A stretch of 64,000 nucleotides of DNA from Phaeobacter sp. J2-8 (GCF_022867865.1 NZ_JALIEC010000003.1:434001-498000), one strand, 5' to 3'. Positions 18,458 through 27,407 are shown, counted from the first letter of the stretch. The notes: generated by a model from the sequence alone, not told the origin. Numbers and translations: made by a program.

Positions 18458-19519
18458 TTACGCGGCAGGGGCGCCTAAACGCTCTCTGTAGCGGATGGGC
18501 GGAACGCCCATCATCTTTCGAAATTCGCGCCGAAAGGTTTCAGCCGATCCAAAGCCACAGATTTCCCAGACATCCGACAGCGGAATAGACCCATTCTCAA
18601 GCAGTTCTGCCGCCCGCGACACACGCTCTACCTTTAGCCAGTTCAGCGGGGTTGTCCCGGTCTCTTCGTGGAACCGTCTTGCCAGGGTCCGACCGCTTGT
18701 TGCCGCTTCGCTGGCCATGCGTTCAATTGGCCATTCTTCGTCAATTGATGCGCGGATGCGGTCCTGGAGTGACGCCAAGCCCGAGCCTGTGCGGGGTTTT
18801 GGGTCCGGGCGCGGCACGAATTGGCGTTGGCCCCCATCCCGTTGTGCCGGAAGCACCAGCCTGCGCGCCACAGAAGCAGCCACCTGTGCGCCGTAGTCCT
18901 GGCGGATGATATGCAAGCCCAGATCAAGACCGGCGGCAGATCCGGCAGAGGTAAAGACACGGTCGCCTTCGACGAACAACACGTCGGGATCAACCGAAAT
19001 CTCTGGAAAGCGCTCTGCCAGCATATCCGTGTACCGCCAATGGGTTGTCGCCGATTTGCCGTTCAACAAACCCGCCGCCGCCAGCACAAATACTCCTGAA
19101 CAGATTGACGCGATCCGGGCCCCCCGGTCATAGGCGGCGCGCAGGGCCTTGCAAAGCGCCTCTGGCACCGGCGTGTCCGCGCCACGCCAACCGGGCACAA
19201 TGATCAGGCTGGCCTCTTGCAACAGTTCAAGACCGGCGTCGACCTGAATGGTAAAGCCGCCAAGCGCGGCAATTGGCCCGTCGTCCGCGGCCACGGTCGC
19301 AAAGCGATACCAGTTTTCGATTTCTGGCCGTGGCAGGGCGAAAAGTTCGACCGCGATGCCGAATTCAAATGTGCACAGACCATCATAGGCGATGGCGCAA
19401 ACCAAACCGTTTTTTGCGGGGGGCATGGCCGTTTTGGCCATGTTGGCAGAATTTGACTGTGTGTTGTCCATTTCGCCAGTATCGCGATTTTCCCCGGCAT
19501 GACAAGTATCGGTCATCAA
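18458..19519 (-). CDS. GlxA-family regulator (DJ-1/PfpI domain plus AraC HTH)
   Basis: 353 residues. N-terminal DJ-1/PfpI-like domain at about 37-205 (IIVPGWRGAD, then ASICSGVFVLAAAGLLNGKSATTHW) keeps the elbow Cys but is usually non-enzymatic in this family. The C-terminal AraC domain (WPIERMASEAATSGRTLARRFHEETGTTPLNWLK, IPLSDVWEICGFGSAETFRREFRKMMGVPPIRYR) binds DNA. FtrA/GlxA-like regulators respond to small metabolites. It is divergent from the NTF2/RidA genes at 19540 with only 20 bases between the starts as drawn; the true start may be internal (residue 17 or 27), leaving more room for a promoter. Confidence 0.88.
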   Translation of the reverse strand: MMTDTCHAGENRDTGEMDNTQSNSANMAKTAMPPAKNGLVCAIAYDGLCTFEFGIAVELFALPRPEIENWYRFATVAADDGPIAALGGFTIQVDAGLELLQEASLIIVPGWRGADTPVPEALCKALRAAYDRGARIASICSGVFVLAAAGLLNGKSATTHWRYTDMLAERFPEISVDPDVLFVEGDRVFTSAGSAAGLDLGLHIIRQDYGAQVAASVARRLVLPAQRDGGQRQFVPRPDPKPRTGSGLASLQDRIRASIDEEWPIERMASEAATSGRTLARRFHEETGTTPLNWLKVERVSRAAELLENGSIPLSDVWEICGFGSAETFRREFRKMMGVPPIRYRERLGAPAA

Positions 19520-19539
19520 CGCAAATCGGAGATGCGCCC

Positions 19540-19941
19540 ATGACCCTTCAGATTGACCTGCTCGCTGCCATCGACACCTATTTTGACGCCATCCATGACT
19601 GTGACACAGAGAAGCTGAATGCGGTGTTTCACCCCCAGTCCAGCCTTTTTGATGCCGATCAGGGCACCGTGTTCGTCGAACCGATCGACAGTTTCAGCCG
19701 CGATGTCGCTGGCCGCACGTCCCCGGCCAGCAAGGGCCAGCCCCGCGAAGCCGAGGTTTTGTTGATCGACTATCTCTCGCCAATCAGCGCGACCGTGAAG
19801 GTTCGCATCCGGGCGCATGAGAACGTCTTTGTCGATCATCTGGGCTTTGTGAAGGGTGCTGAGGGTTGGCAGATCGTATCCAAGATCTGGCATCTCGAAC
19901 GTGTCGTTGATGCAGAAAATACCGATCAAAAGGCCGCTTGA
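19540..19941 (+). CDS. NTF2-like protein, putative lumazine-binding type
   Basis: 133 residues: LLAAIDTYFDAIHDCDTEKLNAVFHPQSSLFDADQGTVFVEPIDSFSRDVAGRTSP, then EVLLIDYLSPISATVKVRIRAHENVFVDHLGFVKGAEGWQIVSKIWH. This is the Lumazine_bd_2 pattern (FHPxxxLF, GxWxIVSKxWH). GGAG 8 bases upstream fixes the start at 19540. Followed closely by a RidA gene, probably co-transcribed; divergent from the GlxA regulator, the likely controller. Confidence 0.8.
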   Translation: MTLQIDLLAAIDTYFDAIHDCDTEKLNAVFHPQSSLFDADQGTVFVEPIDSFSRDVAGRTSPASKGQPREAEVLLIDYLSPISATVKVRIRAHENVFVDHLGFVKGAEGWQIVSKIWHLERVVDAENTDQKAA

Positions 19942-19976
19942 GCCGCCCCCAATCGTTTCAATCAGGAGAATTTATC

Positions 19977-20372
19977 ATGCAACGTACCCCGGTAAACCCA
20001 TGGAATTGGTCGCTGAACCTTGGCTACAATCAGGGCGAGGTCATCGAAGGCACCACGCGCCAGTTGATCTGCGCGGGCCAAACCTCTGTCGACGGCGAGG
20101 GCAATCCACAGCACCTTGGCGACATGCGCGGCCAGATCGGCCTTGCACTGGACAACCTCGAGGCCGTCTTGCAGGGCGCGAATATGGGCCTTGGCAATAT
20201 CATCCGGCTGGGTGTCTATGCGACCGATGTGGACGAAGCGCTTAAAAACTTTGATCTTTTCGGAATGCGCTTTGGCCCGATCCAATGCGCACCGCCGATG
20301 ACGCTGCTGGGGGTGAGCCGCCTTGCGATACCGGGTTTGTTGTTTGAAATAGAAGCAACAGCGGCGGCCTGA
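19977..20372 (+). CDS. RidA-family (YjgF/UK114) protein
   Basis: 131 residues with the chorismate-mutase-like RidA fold: a GRQLICAGQTSVDxxGNPQHxGDMRGQ-type opening, then LDNLEAVLQGANMGLGNIIRLGVYATDVDE, ending TLLGVSRLAIPGLLFEIEATA. RidA proteins hydrolyse reactive enamines/imines; paralogs in catabolic clusters often act on pathway intermediates. The usual active-site Arg (near IxxRxxxxAxxxLPxxxxxVE) is replaced by SRLAIPGLLFEIE-type sequence with the Arg kept at the VSRLA position. AGGAG sits upstream of 19977. Confidence 0.85.
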   Translation: MQRTPVNPWNWSLNLGYNQGEVIEGTTRQLICAGQTSVDGEGNPQHLGDMRGQIGLALDNLEAVLQGANMGLGNIIRLGVYATDVDEALKNFDLFGMRFGPIQCAPPMTLLGVSRLAIPGLLFEIEATAAA

Positions 20373-20389
20373 GCCCTTTGCCAAAGCAG

Positions 20390-20425
20390 CAGCCATGCAG
20401 CGACATATGTTGCGTGGCTGTTTGT
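20390..20425 (+). terminator. Rho-independent-like terminator after the RidA gene
   Basis: A 12-bp stem with two G-U pairs (CAGCCATGCAGC, loop of 7, GTTGCGTGGCTG), then TTTGTGCGCCTTTT. Confidence 0.6.
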
Positions 20426-20698
20426 GCGCCTTTTGCGACGAACTTTGACCGCCGATTCCGGTGTGACCTACACAGGGCAAATGCCAGCCCATTTTGCGCC
20501 ATGCCGTGCAGATGGTGAATGATCGGCGACCTATGCTTGACCGGCACAACGTCATTTTCTACTGTCATGCCATTCGTAGAGGAGTGAACGACGATGGACA
20601 AACGCGACCGGTAATCCGGAACACCGCCCACGGGGCGGAACCGCGCTCTTGGCGGATAACGCCCGGAGTCCATCGAACACACATCTTACGGAGCAGTC
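20426..20698. other. Non-coding promoter region
   Basis: No gene is visible between the RidA terminator and the SDR at 20699. The region presumably carries that gene's promoter; no operator stands out. Confidence 0.4.
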
Positions 20699-21493
20699 AT
20701 GCCCAGACTACAGAACAAAACCGCCCTCGTCACCGGGGGTGCCCGTGGCATTGGTGCCGCCATCGCAAAGGCCTTTTGCGACGAGGGTGCCAAGGTCATC
20801 CTGACAGACATCGACGCAGAGACCGGTCAGGCCACCGCAGACCAGATCGGCGCGATCTTCGCCCGGCTTGATGTCGCCGCCGAGGCCGATTGGGATGCGG
20901 TGGCCGGGCGATTTCCCAGCCTTGACGTATTGGTGAACAACGCCGGCATCACAGGGTTCGAAGGGCCGTTCGACGGCGCGCCGCCCGCCCATGACCCGGA
21001 ACATGCCTCCTTGGCCGATTGGCGGGCCGTGCATGCGGTGAACAACGACGGCACTTTCCTCGGGTGTCGATATGCGATCCGCGCCATGCGGGCGAAGGGG
21101 GGTGGCAGTATCATCAACATCTCGTCGCGCTCGGGGCTTGTCGGCATTCCAATGGCCGCCGCCTATGCGGCCTCGAAGGCTGCGATCCGAAATCACACAA
21201 AGTCGGTTGCGCTTTACTGTGCCGGGCAGGGGCTTGCGATCCGCTGCAATTCAATTCATCCGGCGGCGATCATGACCCCGATGTGGGAGCCGATGTTGGG
21301 CGATGGACCTGACCGGGCGGACCGTGAGGCCGCGATGGTCGCAGACACGCCGATGCGCCGGTTTGGCGAAACCAAAGAGGTCGCAGCCCTTGCCGTCATG
21401 CTCGCCTCGGACGAGGCCGCTTATATGACCGGTGCGGAGCTGACGATTGATGGCGGCATCCTGGCCGGGTCTGCGGCCACACCGGGCGGCTGA
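20699..21493 (+). CDS. SDR oxidoreductase (cyclopentanol/glucose dehydrogenase-like)
   Basis: 264 residues. Motifs: TGGARGIG for the cofactor, DIDAETG with an acidic residue after beta-2 favouring NAD, NNAGITG, NISSRSG with the catalytic Ser, YAASK (YxxxK), and [14 protein letters not shown]. An insertion after NNAG ([21 protein letters not shown]) matches SDRs acting on cyclic alcohols. Monocistronic by appearance: terminators lie on both sides. Confidence 0.85.
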   Translation: MPRLQNKTALVTGGARGIGAAIAKAFCDEGAKVILTDIDAETGQATADQIGAIFARLDVAAEADWDAVAGRFPSLDVLVNNAGITGFEGPFDGAPPAHDPEHASLADWRAVHAVNNDGTFLGCRYAIRAMRAKGGGSIINISSRSGLVGIPMAAAYAASKAAIRNHTKSVALYCAGQGLAIRCNSIHPAAIMTPMWEPMLGDGPDRADREAAMVADTPMRRFGETKEVAALAVMLASDEAAYMTGAELTIDGGILAGSAATPGG

Positions 21494-21502
21494 ACTTCGC
21501 TC

Positions 21503-21532
21503 GGTGGGGGCGCGCATGCGCACGCCCCCACC
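21503..21532. terminator. Hairpin terminator
   Basis: Perfect 10-bp arms GGTGGGGGCG / CGCCCCCACC, 10 bases after the SDR stop; no T tract. Confidence 0.6.
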
Positions 21533-21640
21533 ACGCCGCCATTGCGCTGATCAAAGTCTGACTGCGCCCTTTCAAGGCTTGTGATGTGCGCTGGCACCGC
21601 CCGGCGCGCCAAATTTTCCTGACACGGCGCGAAAAAGTCT

Positions 21641-21672
21641 TTGACCCTGACATTAGTGTCAAGGCGCTAGGA
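21641..21672 (+). promoter_or_regulatory. MerR-type promoter/operator
   Basis: A consensus-like -35 (TTGACC, 21641-21646) is followed by an over-long spacer of about 19-21 bases before a CTAGGAG -10-like element. The spacer contains the 20-bp dyad CCCTGACATTAGTGTCAAGG (21645-21664; TGACA-TTAG-TGTCA core). Long spacer plus central dyad is the classic MerR-family architecture. The MerR gene lies one gene downstream at 22588. Confidence 0.65.
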
Positions 21673-21720
21673 GGGCCTCTCATCAAGCGAAAATGAGTCG
21701 ATGACAGGAGGCCAATCAAC

Positions 21721-22485
21721 ATGGCAAGCGACAACAAATGGCAAGGCAAGGTGGCAATTGTCACCGGTGGCAGCTCTGGTATCGGTGAGGCAACGGCGAC
21801 CGAACTTGCGAAGCAAGGCGCAAATGTTCTGATCACCGGGCGCAATGCGGAAAAGCTGGCGACGGTGGCGGATGTTTGTGCCAGTATCGAGGCACTTCAG
21901 ATGGATAGCGCGCAGGTGGACAGTGGGGCACAGATTGTGGATGCCGCGATGTCCCGCTGGGGGCGGATTGATCTGCTGGTGAACAATTCCGGCGCGGGGC
22001 AACCCCTGCCGATTGACGCGTATGATGTTGATGTAATTGCGAAAATGTCTGCATTGAACATCGTCGCACCGTCTCAACTTGTCCGGGCCTCGCGTGCGGC
22101 CCTGCGCAAGAGTAAGGGGACAATCGTCAACATTGGCACCGCTGTGTCCAGGGGGGCTGCGCCGATGCTGGCACATTACGGCGCGACAAAGGCCGCGTTG
22201 GAACATCTGACAAAGTCCTGGGCGATCGAGCTGGCCAATGACGGCATCCGCGTCAATGCAATCGCACCGGGCCCCGTCAAAACCGGCGCATTGACCGGGA
22301 TGATGGGATTGCCAGAGGAGATGGCCCAGCAGGTCGAAGCGCAAGAAGCCGCTCAAATTCCTCTTGGGCGGCGGGGCGTCACGGCGGATATCGTGCCGTG
22401 GATTCTGCGGCTTGGGAGCTCCGAAAACGCATGGCTGACGGGGCAGGTTCTGACCGTTGATGGCGGCTGGTCGCTGCGGACCTGA
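21721..22485 (+). CDS. SDR oxidoreductase under MerR-type control
   Basis: 254 residues. TGGSSGIG cofactor motif, TGRNAEKL (Arg after beta-2, suggesting NADPH), NNSGAG in place of NNAG, catalytic YGATK (YxxxK), NAIAPGPVKTG, ending TVDGGWSLRT. Its promoter carries a MerR-type dyad and the merR gene follows 102 bases downstream, so this is probably an inducible detoxifying reductase or dehydrogenase. Substrate unknown. AGGAGG at 21706 gives the ribosome site. Confidence 0.85.
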   Translation: MASDNKWQGKVAIVTGGSSGIGEATATELAKQGANVLITGRNAEKLATVADVCASIEALQMDSAQVDSGAQIVDAAMSRWGRIDLLVNNSGAGQPLPIDAYDVDVIAKMSALNIVAPSQLVRASRAALRKSKGTIVNIGTAVSRGAAPMLAHYGATKAALEHLTKSWAIELANDGIRVNAIAPGPVKTGALTGMMGLPEEMAQQVEAQEAAQIPLGRRGVTADIVPWILRLGSSENAWLTGQVLTVDGGWSLRT

Positions 22486-22587
22486 TCCATTTGGGGCCGG
22501 GGGCGAACAGAAGCGCACCCCGGCTTCACTTGATAAACCTGTGTCACATTCACATGTTGATCAGGCTTTCTGGAAAGGACGTCTAAG

Positions 22588-22956
22588 ATGCAGGCGAAAG
22601 AAGCCGCAGAGCGGTTGGGGATCACCCAACGGATGTTGCGCCACTATGAAAAACAAGAGCTGCTGGAGGTCGGGCGCACGCTGAATGGCTATCGCAGCTA
22701 TAGCGAAGCTGACCTGAGACGCGCGCGCCGCATCCGTGACTTTATCGCGACCGGGTTTTCGACCCGGGAAATACGGGCAATGCGCGCCTGTCTTTCAGAC
22801 AGCGGCGCTGGCCCTTGCGAAGATGGCATCCAGAAACTGACAGAGAAACTGGCGCATATTGACAGGCTCAAGGCCGAGCTGGACGAAAAAAGGGCCGCGG
22901 TTCTGGACCGGATGGCGTGGCTGCGGAATGGTCTCTCCTCGCTAAGCCGTCACTGA
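22588..22956 (+). CDS. MerR-family transcriptional regulator
   Basis: 122 residues: N-terminal winged helix QAKEAAERLGITQRMLRHYEKQELLEVGRTLNGYRSYSEADLRRARRIRDFIATGFSTREIRAMRACL, then a dimerisation coiled coil (KLTEKLAHIDRLKAELDEKRAAVL). Cys residues are few (CLSDSGAGPCEDG), a CX8C arrangement that could be redox- or metal-responsive; that is a guess. Probably controls the SDR at 21721 through the dyad at 21645-21664 and is transcribed with it or from its own promoter. Confidence 0.9.
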   Translation: MQAKEAAERLGITQRMLRHYEKQELLEVGRTLNGYRSYSEADLRRARRIRDFIATGFSTREIRAMRACLSDSGAGPCEDGIQKLTEKLAHIDRLKAELDEKRAAVLDRMAWLRNGLSSLSRH

Positions 22957-23005
22957 CCTGACGCGTGCAAAAGCCTGCTTCTCCGGGGCTGGGTCGTGGC
23001 TGAGT

Positions 23006-23329
23006 TCAGAGCAGGTAAAGCGCCAGATACAATGTGGCGGCCCCGACGAACATCGCGGCCAGCACATTGCGCGTCACGAGGCCGGTCAACAGGGCCGCAG
23101 CGGCGGCAAGCATGCGCGGCGCATCCGGTGCACCGCCGGTGGCGGCAGGCCAGACCACAAGCGGCGCCACCAGCCCCGGCAGGATCGCCACGGCGGTATA
23201 GCGCAAGTGTCGCAGCAGCCATTCGGGCAAGGCGCGTCCGCCGACCAGTCCGGTGAAGCTGAACCGCAACAGAAAGCTGCCGATCCCAAGACCGACAATC
23301 ACCAGCCAGATTTCCCAGGTTTCGATCAT
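23006..23329 (-). CDS. azlD: AzlD-family branched-chain amino acid exporter subunit
   Basis: 107 residues, four hydrophobic segments; IGSFLLRFSFTGLVGG and ALPEWLLRHLRYTAVAILPGLVAPLV are the AzlD pattern. Forms the small subunit of the AzlCD exporter in the inner membrane, which exports branched-chain amino acids or analogues. Overlaps azlC by 4 bases (ATGA at 23326). Convergent with merR. Confidence 0.88.
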   Translation of the reverse strand: MIETWEIWLVIVGLGIGSFLLRFSFTGLVGGRALPEWLLRHLRYTAVAILPGLVAPLVVWPAATGGAPDAPRMLAAAAALLTGLVTRNVLAAMFVGAATLYLALYLL

Positions 23330-24051
23330 GATGTGCCACCTTGGCCGGATCTCATGCGCAGCTGTCTTTCCAGTTCGGCACCGGCCATCATCCCGGCGAC
23401 CCCGGCGACCAACAGCCCAAGGTTATAGGGCAGGAAAGCAAAGACCAGAGCGACCACAATCGACACCAGCGCCGCCAGGACATGGGGCAAGGTGCGCAGC
23501 ATGGGCGCAATCAACGCCAAAAAGGTGATGGGCACGGCGAAATCCAATGCCATCCAATCCGGGATGCTTTTGCCCAACATCGCGCCGGCCAGGGTTGCAA
23601 CCCACCAGGCAGGGGACACCGCCAGCGCCGCACCAAAGAAATAGGCCACCCGATTTTTCAGCGCCATATCCGGGGTGCTTTCGTACTTTGCCGTGGCGGT
23701 GGCAAAGCTTTGATCCAGGGTGAAATAGGCGATCAGCGCGCGTTGCCAGACCGGTGCCGCGCCAAGATAGGGGGTCAAAGCGGCGGAATACATCGCCATA
23801 CGCAGGTTGACCGCCAGCGCCGAAACCAGCGTAATCAGAGCCGGCACGTCATCGACCATCAACTGCAACGCGGTGAACTGGGCCGCGCCGGCGATCACCA
23901 CGATGGAAAAGCTCAGGGTTTCGTAGACGTTCAAACCCGCTTCGGTCGCCACCACGCCAAACAACAATCCAAATGGCGTGATCACCAGAAGGAAGGGCAA
24001 TCCGTCGCGCAGCCCGCGCCAGAAATCACGATTGGGGGTGGAGGGTGTCAT
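23326..24051 (-). CDS. azlC: AzlC-family branched-chain amino acid exporter subunit
   Basis: 241 residues with five or more membrane spans: GLPFLLVITPFGLLFGVVATEAG, SIVVIAGAAQFTALQLM, the LRMAMYSAALTPYL motif and AYFTLDQSFA, all typical of AzlC. Large subunit of the AzlCD exporter. Sometimes controlled by Lrp/AsnC regulators, none adjacent here. Divergent from fdhD with 62 bases between starts. Confidence 0.9.
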   Translation of the reverse strand: MTPSTPNRDFWRGLRDGLPFLLVITPFGLLFGVVATEAGLNVYETLSFSIVVIAGAAQFTALQLMVDDVPALITLVSALAVNLRMAMYSAALTPYLGAAPVWQRALIAYFTLDQSFATATAKYESTPDMALKNRVAYFFGAALAVSPAWWVATLAGAMLGKSIPDWMALDFAVPITFLALIAPMLRTLPHVLAALVSIVVALVFAFLPYNLGLLVAGVAGMMAGAELERQLRMRSGQGGTS

Positions 24052-24113
24052 GGGTTCATCCTAGGGTCTGCGCCAGATCTACTAAGCCAAAGGCGGAGAC
24101 GCAATTGCCGAGG

Positions 24114-24989
24114 ATGGAAAACGCCCGCTCTTATCTGATTTCCCCTGACCCCGAAGCGGCGGGGTTAACTCGGGTGGTGGCAGGTGTCGATCATGAAGGC
24201 AGGCCACAGGACATCGCCGTGGTCGAGGAACGGCCCCTGACGATCTTTCTCAACAGTCAGGAAATCGTGACGGCGATGACCATCGGCGATTACCCGGATC
24301 TTCTGGCGTTGGGGTTTCTGCGCAATCAACGCATGCTGCTGGACGATGATGTGGTGACCGGCGTCGATTATGACGCCGACCTTGCGGTTGTGGTGGTGCG
24401 CACCGCCCGCCAGACCAGCCATGAGGACAAGCTGAAAAAGAAGACGCGGACCAGCGGCTGTGCGGTTGGGACGGTGTTTGGCGATATGATGGAGGGGCTT
24501 GAGGGGTTGGTGCTGCCGCAGGCAGAGCTGCGTTCCAGCTGGCTTTACGCCTTGTCCGCACAGATCAATCAAACGCCGTCGCTTTATCTTGAGGCGGGGG
24601 CGATCCACGGCACGGTGTTGTGTCAGGGCGACCATCCATTGGTCTATATGGAGGATGTCGGCCGGCATAATGCGGTCGACAAGATTGCGGGCTGGATGCT
24701 GCGCGAAAACGTTGGGGCGGCGGACAAGATCCTTTATACCACCGGGCGCCTGACCTCGGAGATGGTGATCAAGACGGCCTTGATGGGCATTCCCGTTCTG
24801 GCCTCGCGGTCGGGGTTCACCGCCTGGGGTGTCGAGATTGCCCGCCAGGTCGGCATGACGCTGATTGGGCGGATGCGCGGCAAACGGTTCATTTGTCTGT
24901 CCGGGGCAGAGCGGGTGATTTGGGACGCCGATCCCGCAAGCGTGCCGCAAGAAGACAGGAAACATCGGCGCAAGGGGGATGGCCGATGA
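24114..24989 (+). CDS. fdhD: FdhD, sulfurtransferase for formate dehydrogenase maturation
   Basis: 291 residues. Transfers sulfur from IscS to the molybdenum cofactor of formate dehydrogenases. Visible: ERPLTIFLNSQEIVTAMTIGDYPDLLALGFL, TSGCAVGTVFG with Cys116, MEDVGRHNAVDKIAGW (cofactor-binding) and TTGRLTSEMVIKTA. Only one Cys is present where E. coli has CxxC. It overlaps mobA by ATGA (24986-24989), the first of three overlaps in a four-gene Mo-cofactor operon. I chose the ATG at 24114; an in-frame ATG at 24045 would run into azlC's start region. Confidence 0.93.
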   Translation: MENARSYLISPDPEAAGLTRVVAGVDHEGRPQDIAVVEERPLTIFLNSQEIVTAMTIGDYPDLLALGFLRNQRMLLDDDVVTGVDYDADLAVVVVRTARQTSHEDKLKKKTRTSGCAVGTVFGDMMEGLEGLVLPQAELRSSWLYALSAQINQTPSLYLEAGAIHGTVLCQGDHPLVYMEDVGRHNAVDKIAGWMLRENVGAADKILYTTGRLTSEMVIKTALMGIPVLASRSGFTAWGVEIARQVGMTLIGRMRGKRFICLSGAERVIWDADPASVPQEDRKHRRKGDGR

Positions 24990-25636
24990 CCGGGCCGCTG
25001 ACTGGGCCGCTGACTGGGCCGCTGGGCGTGATCCTTGCCGGGGGCCGGGCCACCCGGATGGGCGGTGGCGACAAGGGATTGTTGCGTCTTGGCGGGCTGT
25101 CGATCCTGGATCACGTGATTGACCGCTTGCGACCGCAGGTCAGCGGATTGGTCTTGAACGCCAATGGCGATCCGGCGCGGTTTGCCGGGTTTGGTCTGCC
25201 GGTGATTGCCGATTCCATTGATGGCTTTGCCGGGCCTCTGGCCGGTGTGCTGGCCGGGCTGGACTATGCCGCCGACCAAGGCGCAGAGACGATTGTGACC
25301 GCCGCCGCAGACACCCCGTTTTTCCCAACCGATCTTGTCGCCAGGCTGGTGCAGGCCGCAGAGGGCCAGACCCGGCCACTTGTGCTGGCCGCGACCCCAC
25401 GCGGGGTGGAACAGACGAAATCCATGTCGCGCGGCGGCCATGTGCGCCACCCGACATTCGGGCTTTGGCCGGTGGCGCTGCGCAACGATCTGCGCGCGGC
25501 CTTGGCGGGGGGATTGAAAAAGGTCGTTCTGTGGAGCGATGCCCATGGCGGACGCGAGGCGATGTTCGATGCGGAAACGGCATTTTTCAACGTCAACACC
25601 CCCGAGGATCTGGCCGAGGCAGAGGCGATGATATAA
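24986..25636 (+). CDS. mobA: Molybdenum cofactor guanylyltransferase MobA
   Basis: 216 residues. Attaches GMP to molybdopterin to make the bis-MGD cofactor. Nucleotidyltransferase signature VILAGGRATRMGGGDKGLL (15-33), magnesium-binding region AAADTPFFP, and NVNTPEDLAEAEAM at the C-terminus. The N-terminus is M followed by three TGPL repeats encoded by a 12-bp tandem triplication. The stop TAA shares a base with the mobB ATG (TAATG). Confidence 0.93.
   Translation: MTGPLTGPLTGPLGVILAGGRATRMGGGDKGLLRLGGLSILDHVIDRLRPQVSGLVLNANGDPARFAGFGLPVIADSIDGFAGPLAGVLAGLDYAADQGAETIVTAAADTPFFPTDLVARLVQAAEGQTRPLVLAATPRGVEQTKSMSRGGHVRHPTFGLWPVALRNDLRAALAGGLKKVVLWSDAHGGREAMFDAETAFFNVNTPEDLAEAEAMI
24989..25024 (+). 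repeat. Three tandem 12-bp units in mobA
   Basis: ACCGGGCCGCTG then two copies of ACTGGGCCGCTG, in frame, encoding TGPL three times just before the nucleotide-binding loop. In-frame slippage variation is possible here. Confidence 0.85.
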
Positions 25637-26139
25637 TGCGACTATATGGTGTGACCGGATGGAAGAATTCTGGCAAAACCGGGCTGATGGAACGGCTGGT
25701 GCGTGAGATCACGGGCCGGGGGTTTACGGTGTCGACCGTCAAACATGCGCATCACACATTTGATGTCGACCAACCGGGCAAGGATTCGCACCGCCATCGC
25801 ATGGCCGGGGCGGGGCAGGTTTTACTGGCTTCGCGCACACGCGTGGCGTTGATGACCGAATTGCGCGGCGAAGAGGAGCCGGGGCTGGATCACTTGCTGG
25901 GCCAGCTTGCGCCCTGCGATCTGGTGCTGGTCGAAGGCTACAAACGCGACGGCCATCCCAAGATCGAGGCGCATCGCGCCGCAACCGGCCAGCCGCTGAT
26001 TGCCCCGGATGACGCGACGGTGCGCGCCGTGGCGTCGGACCAGATGACGGATGTGGCGATCACATTGGACCGGCTGGTGTTCGATTTGGACGACACCAAA
26101 AGCATCGCGGATTTCATTCTGGCCGAGGTCGGATTATGA
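25636..26139 (+). CDS. mobB: Molybdopterin-guanine dinucleotide biosynthesis adapter MobB
   Basis: 167 residues. GTP-binding partner of MobA. P-loop GWKNSGKTGLM (8-18), TVKHAHHTFDVDQPGKDSHRHRMAGA (the HAHH and DSHRHR motifs are diagnostic), LVEGYKRDGHPKIEAHR. Overlaps moeA by 4 bases (26136-26139). Confidence 0.93.
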   Translation: MRLYGVTGWKNSGKTGLMERLVREITGRGFTVSTVKHAHHTFDVDQPGKDSHRHRMAGAGQVLLASRTRVALMTELRGEEEPGLDHLLGQLAPCDLVLVEGYKRDGHPKIEAHRAATGQPLIAPDDATVRAVASDQMTDVAITLDRLVFDLDDTKSIADFILAEVGL

Positions 26140-27401
26140 GCGGCAGCCCCCTGCAACCGCCGCCGCTGCGCAATGATTGTTTTGCCCTGCCTGCCGGGGT
26201 CAATTGGACCCCGGTAGAGGATGCGCTGGCGCATCTGCGTGACAATCTGAACGCGGTTGCCGCGGTCGAGGTCTGTGCCGTGGATCAGGCGGCGGGGCGT
26301 ATCCTGGCCAAGGACGTCACTGCGCATCGCTCCAATCCGCCGACCGCGAATGCGGCGGTGGATGGGTATGGCTTTGCCGGTGGTCTTGCGGCCGGGGCGG
26401 TGGAACTGCCGCTATTTCCGGGGCGTGCGGCGGCGGGGGTGCCTTTTGCGGGGACCGTGCCACCGGGCCGGGCGCTGCGCATCCTGACCGGTGCGGCGTT
26501 GCCGGCCGGGGTCGACACCGTGGTTTTGCAAGAAGATGTGACCACAGATGGCCGCGCCATCGCGTTGCGCGGGCCATTGAAACAGGGGGCAAACACCCGC
26601 AAAGCGGGCGAAGACGTGGTGGCCGGTGAGGTCATTCTGCGCGCTGGGCGTCGGTTGATGGCGGCGGATGTGGCGTTGATGGCGGCGGTTGGCGTGGCAG
26701 AAGTGCCGGTGCGACAGCGGCTGCGGGTCGGGGTCTTGTCCACCGGGGATGAAATTGTCGCGGCTGGCGGGACCGCCGGACCGGGGCAGATTTTCGATGC
26801 CAACCGACCGATGCTTTTGGCGCTGGCCGAGGCTTGGGGATATGCGGCGGTTGATTTGGGAATTGCCCCGGATGATCGCCCGACATTGCGCGCCACGTTG
26901 GACCGCGCGGCGGGGCAGGTGGATGTGATCCTGACCTCTGGCGGCGCCTCTGCCGGGGATGAGGATCACATGTCTGCCCTTCTGCGCGCCGCCGGGGCGC
27001 TTCAGATGTGGCGCATCGCGGTCAAGCCGGGGCGGCCATTGGCCCTTGGGCTGTGGGATGGCGTGCCGGTGTTCGGTTTGCCGGGCAATCCGGTGGCGGC
27101 GCTGGTCTGTGCGCTGATCTTTGCGCGTCCGGCGCTGGCGGTATTGGCGGGCGGGCATTGGCAGCGGCCACAAGGGTTCGACGTGCCCGCCGCCTTTGCC
27201 AAGACCAAGAAGCCGGGCCGGCGCGAGTATCTGCGGGCGCAAATGCAGGATGGCCGGGCGGCGGTCTTTGGCTCTGAAGGATCGGGGCGGATCAGCGGGC
27301 TGTCCTGGGCCGAGGGGCTGGTGGAATTGCCGGATGGTGCCGCAGAGATCCGCGAAGGCGATTTGGTGCGCTTTCTTCCGTATGGCAGTTTCGGATTGTA
27401 A
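26136..27401 (+). CDS. moeA: Molybdopterin molybdotransferase MoeA
   Basis: 421 residues. Inserts molybdate into adenylylated molybdopterin. The usual four-domain layout is visible: N-terminal region with NPPTANAAVDGYGF, GAALPAGVDTVVLQED, the MoCF-binding domain with LSTGDEIV and SGGASAGDEDH, FGLPGNPVAALV, and a C-terminal beta domain ending LVRFLPYGSFGL. Last gene of fdhD-mobA-mobB-moeA. The usual TMDGYA-type active-site loop reads AAVDGYGF. Confidence 0.93.
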   Translation: MSGSPLQPPPLRNDCFALPAGVNWTPVEDALAHLRDNLNAVAAVEVCAVDQAAGRILAKDVTAHRSNPPTANAAVDGYGFAGGLAAGAVELPLFPGRAAAGVPFAGTVPPGRALRILTGAALPAGVDTVVLQEDVTTDGRAIALRGPLKQGANTRKAGEDVVAGEVILRAGRRLMAADVALMAAVGVAEVPVRQRLRVGVLSTGDEIVAAGGTAGPGQIFDANRPMLLALAEAWGYAAVDLGIAPDDRPTLRATLDRAAGQVDVILTSGGASAGDEDHMSALLRAAGALQMWRIAVKPGRPLALGLWDGVPVFGLPGNPVAALVCALIFARPALAVLAGGHWQRPQGFDVPAAFAKTKKPGRREYLRAQMQDGRAAVFGSEGSGRISGLSWAEGLVELPDGAAEIREGDLVRFLPYGSFGL

Positions 27402-27407
27402 CGGCGC

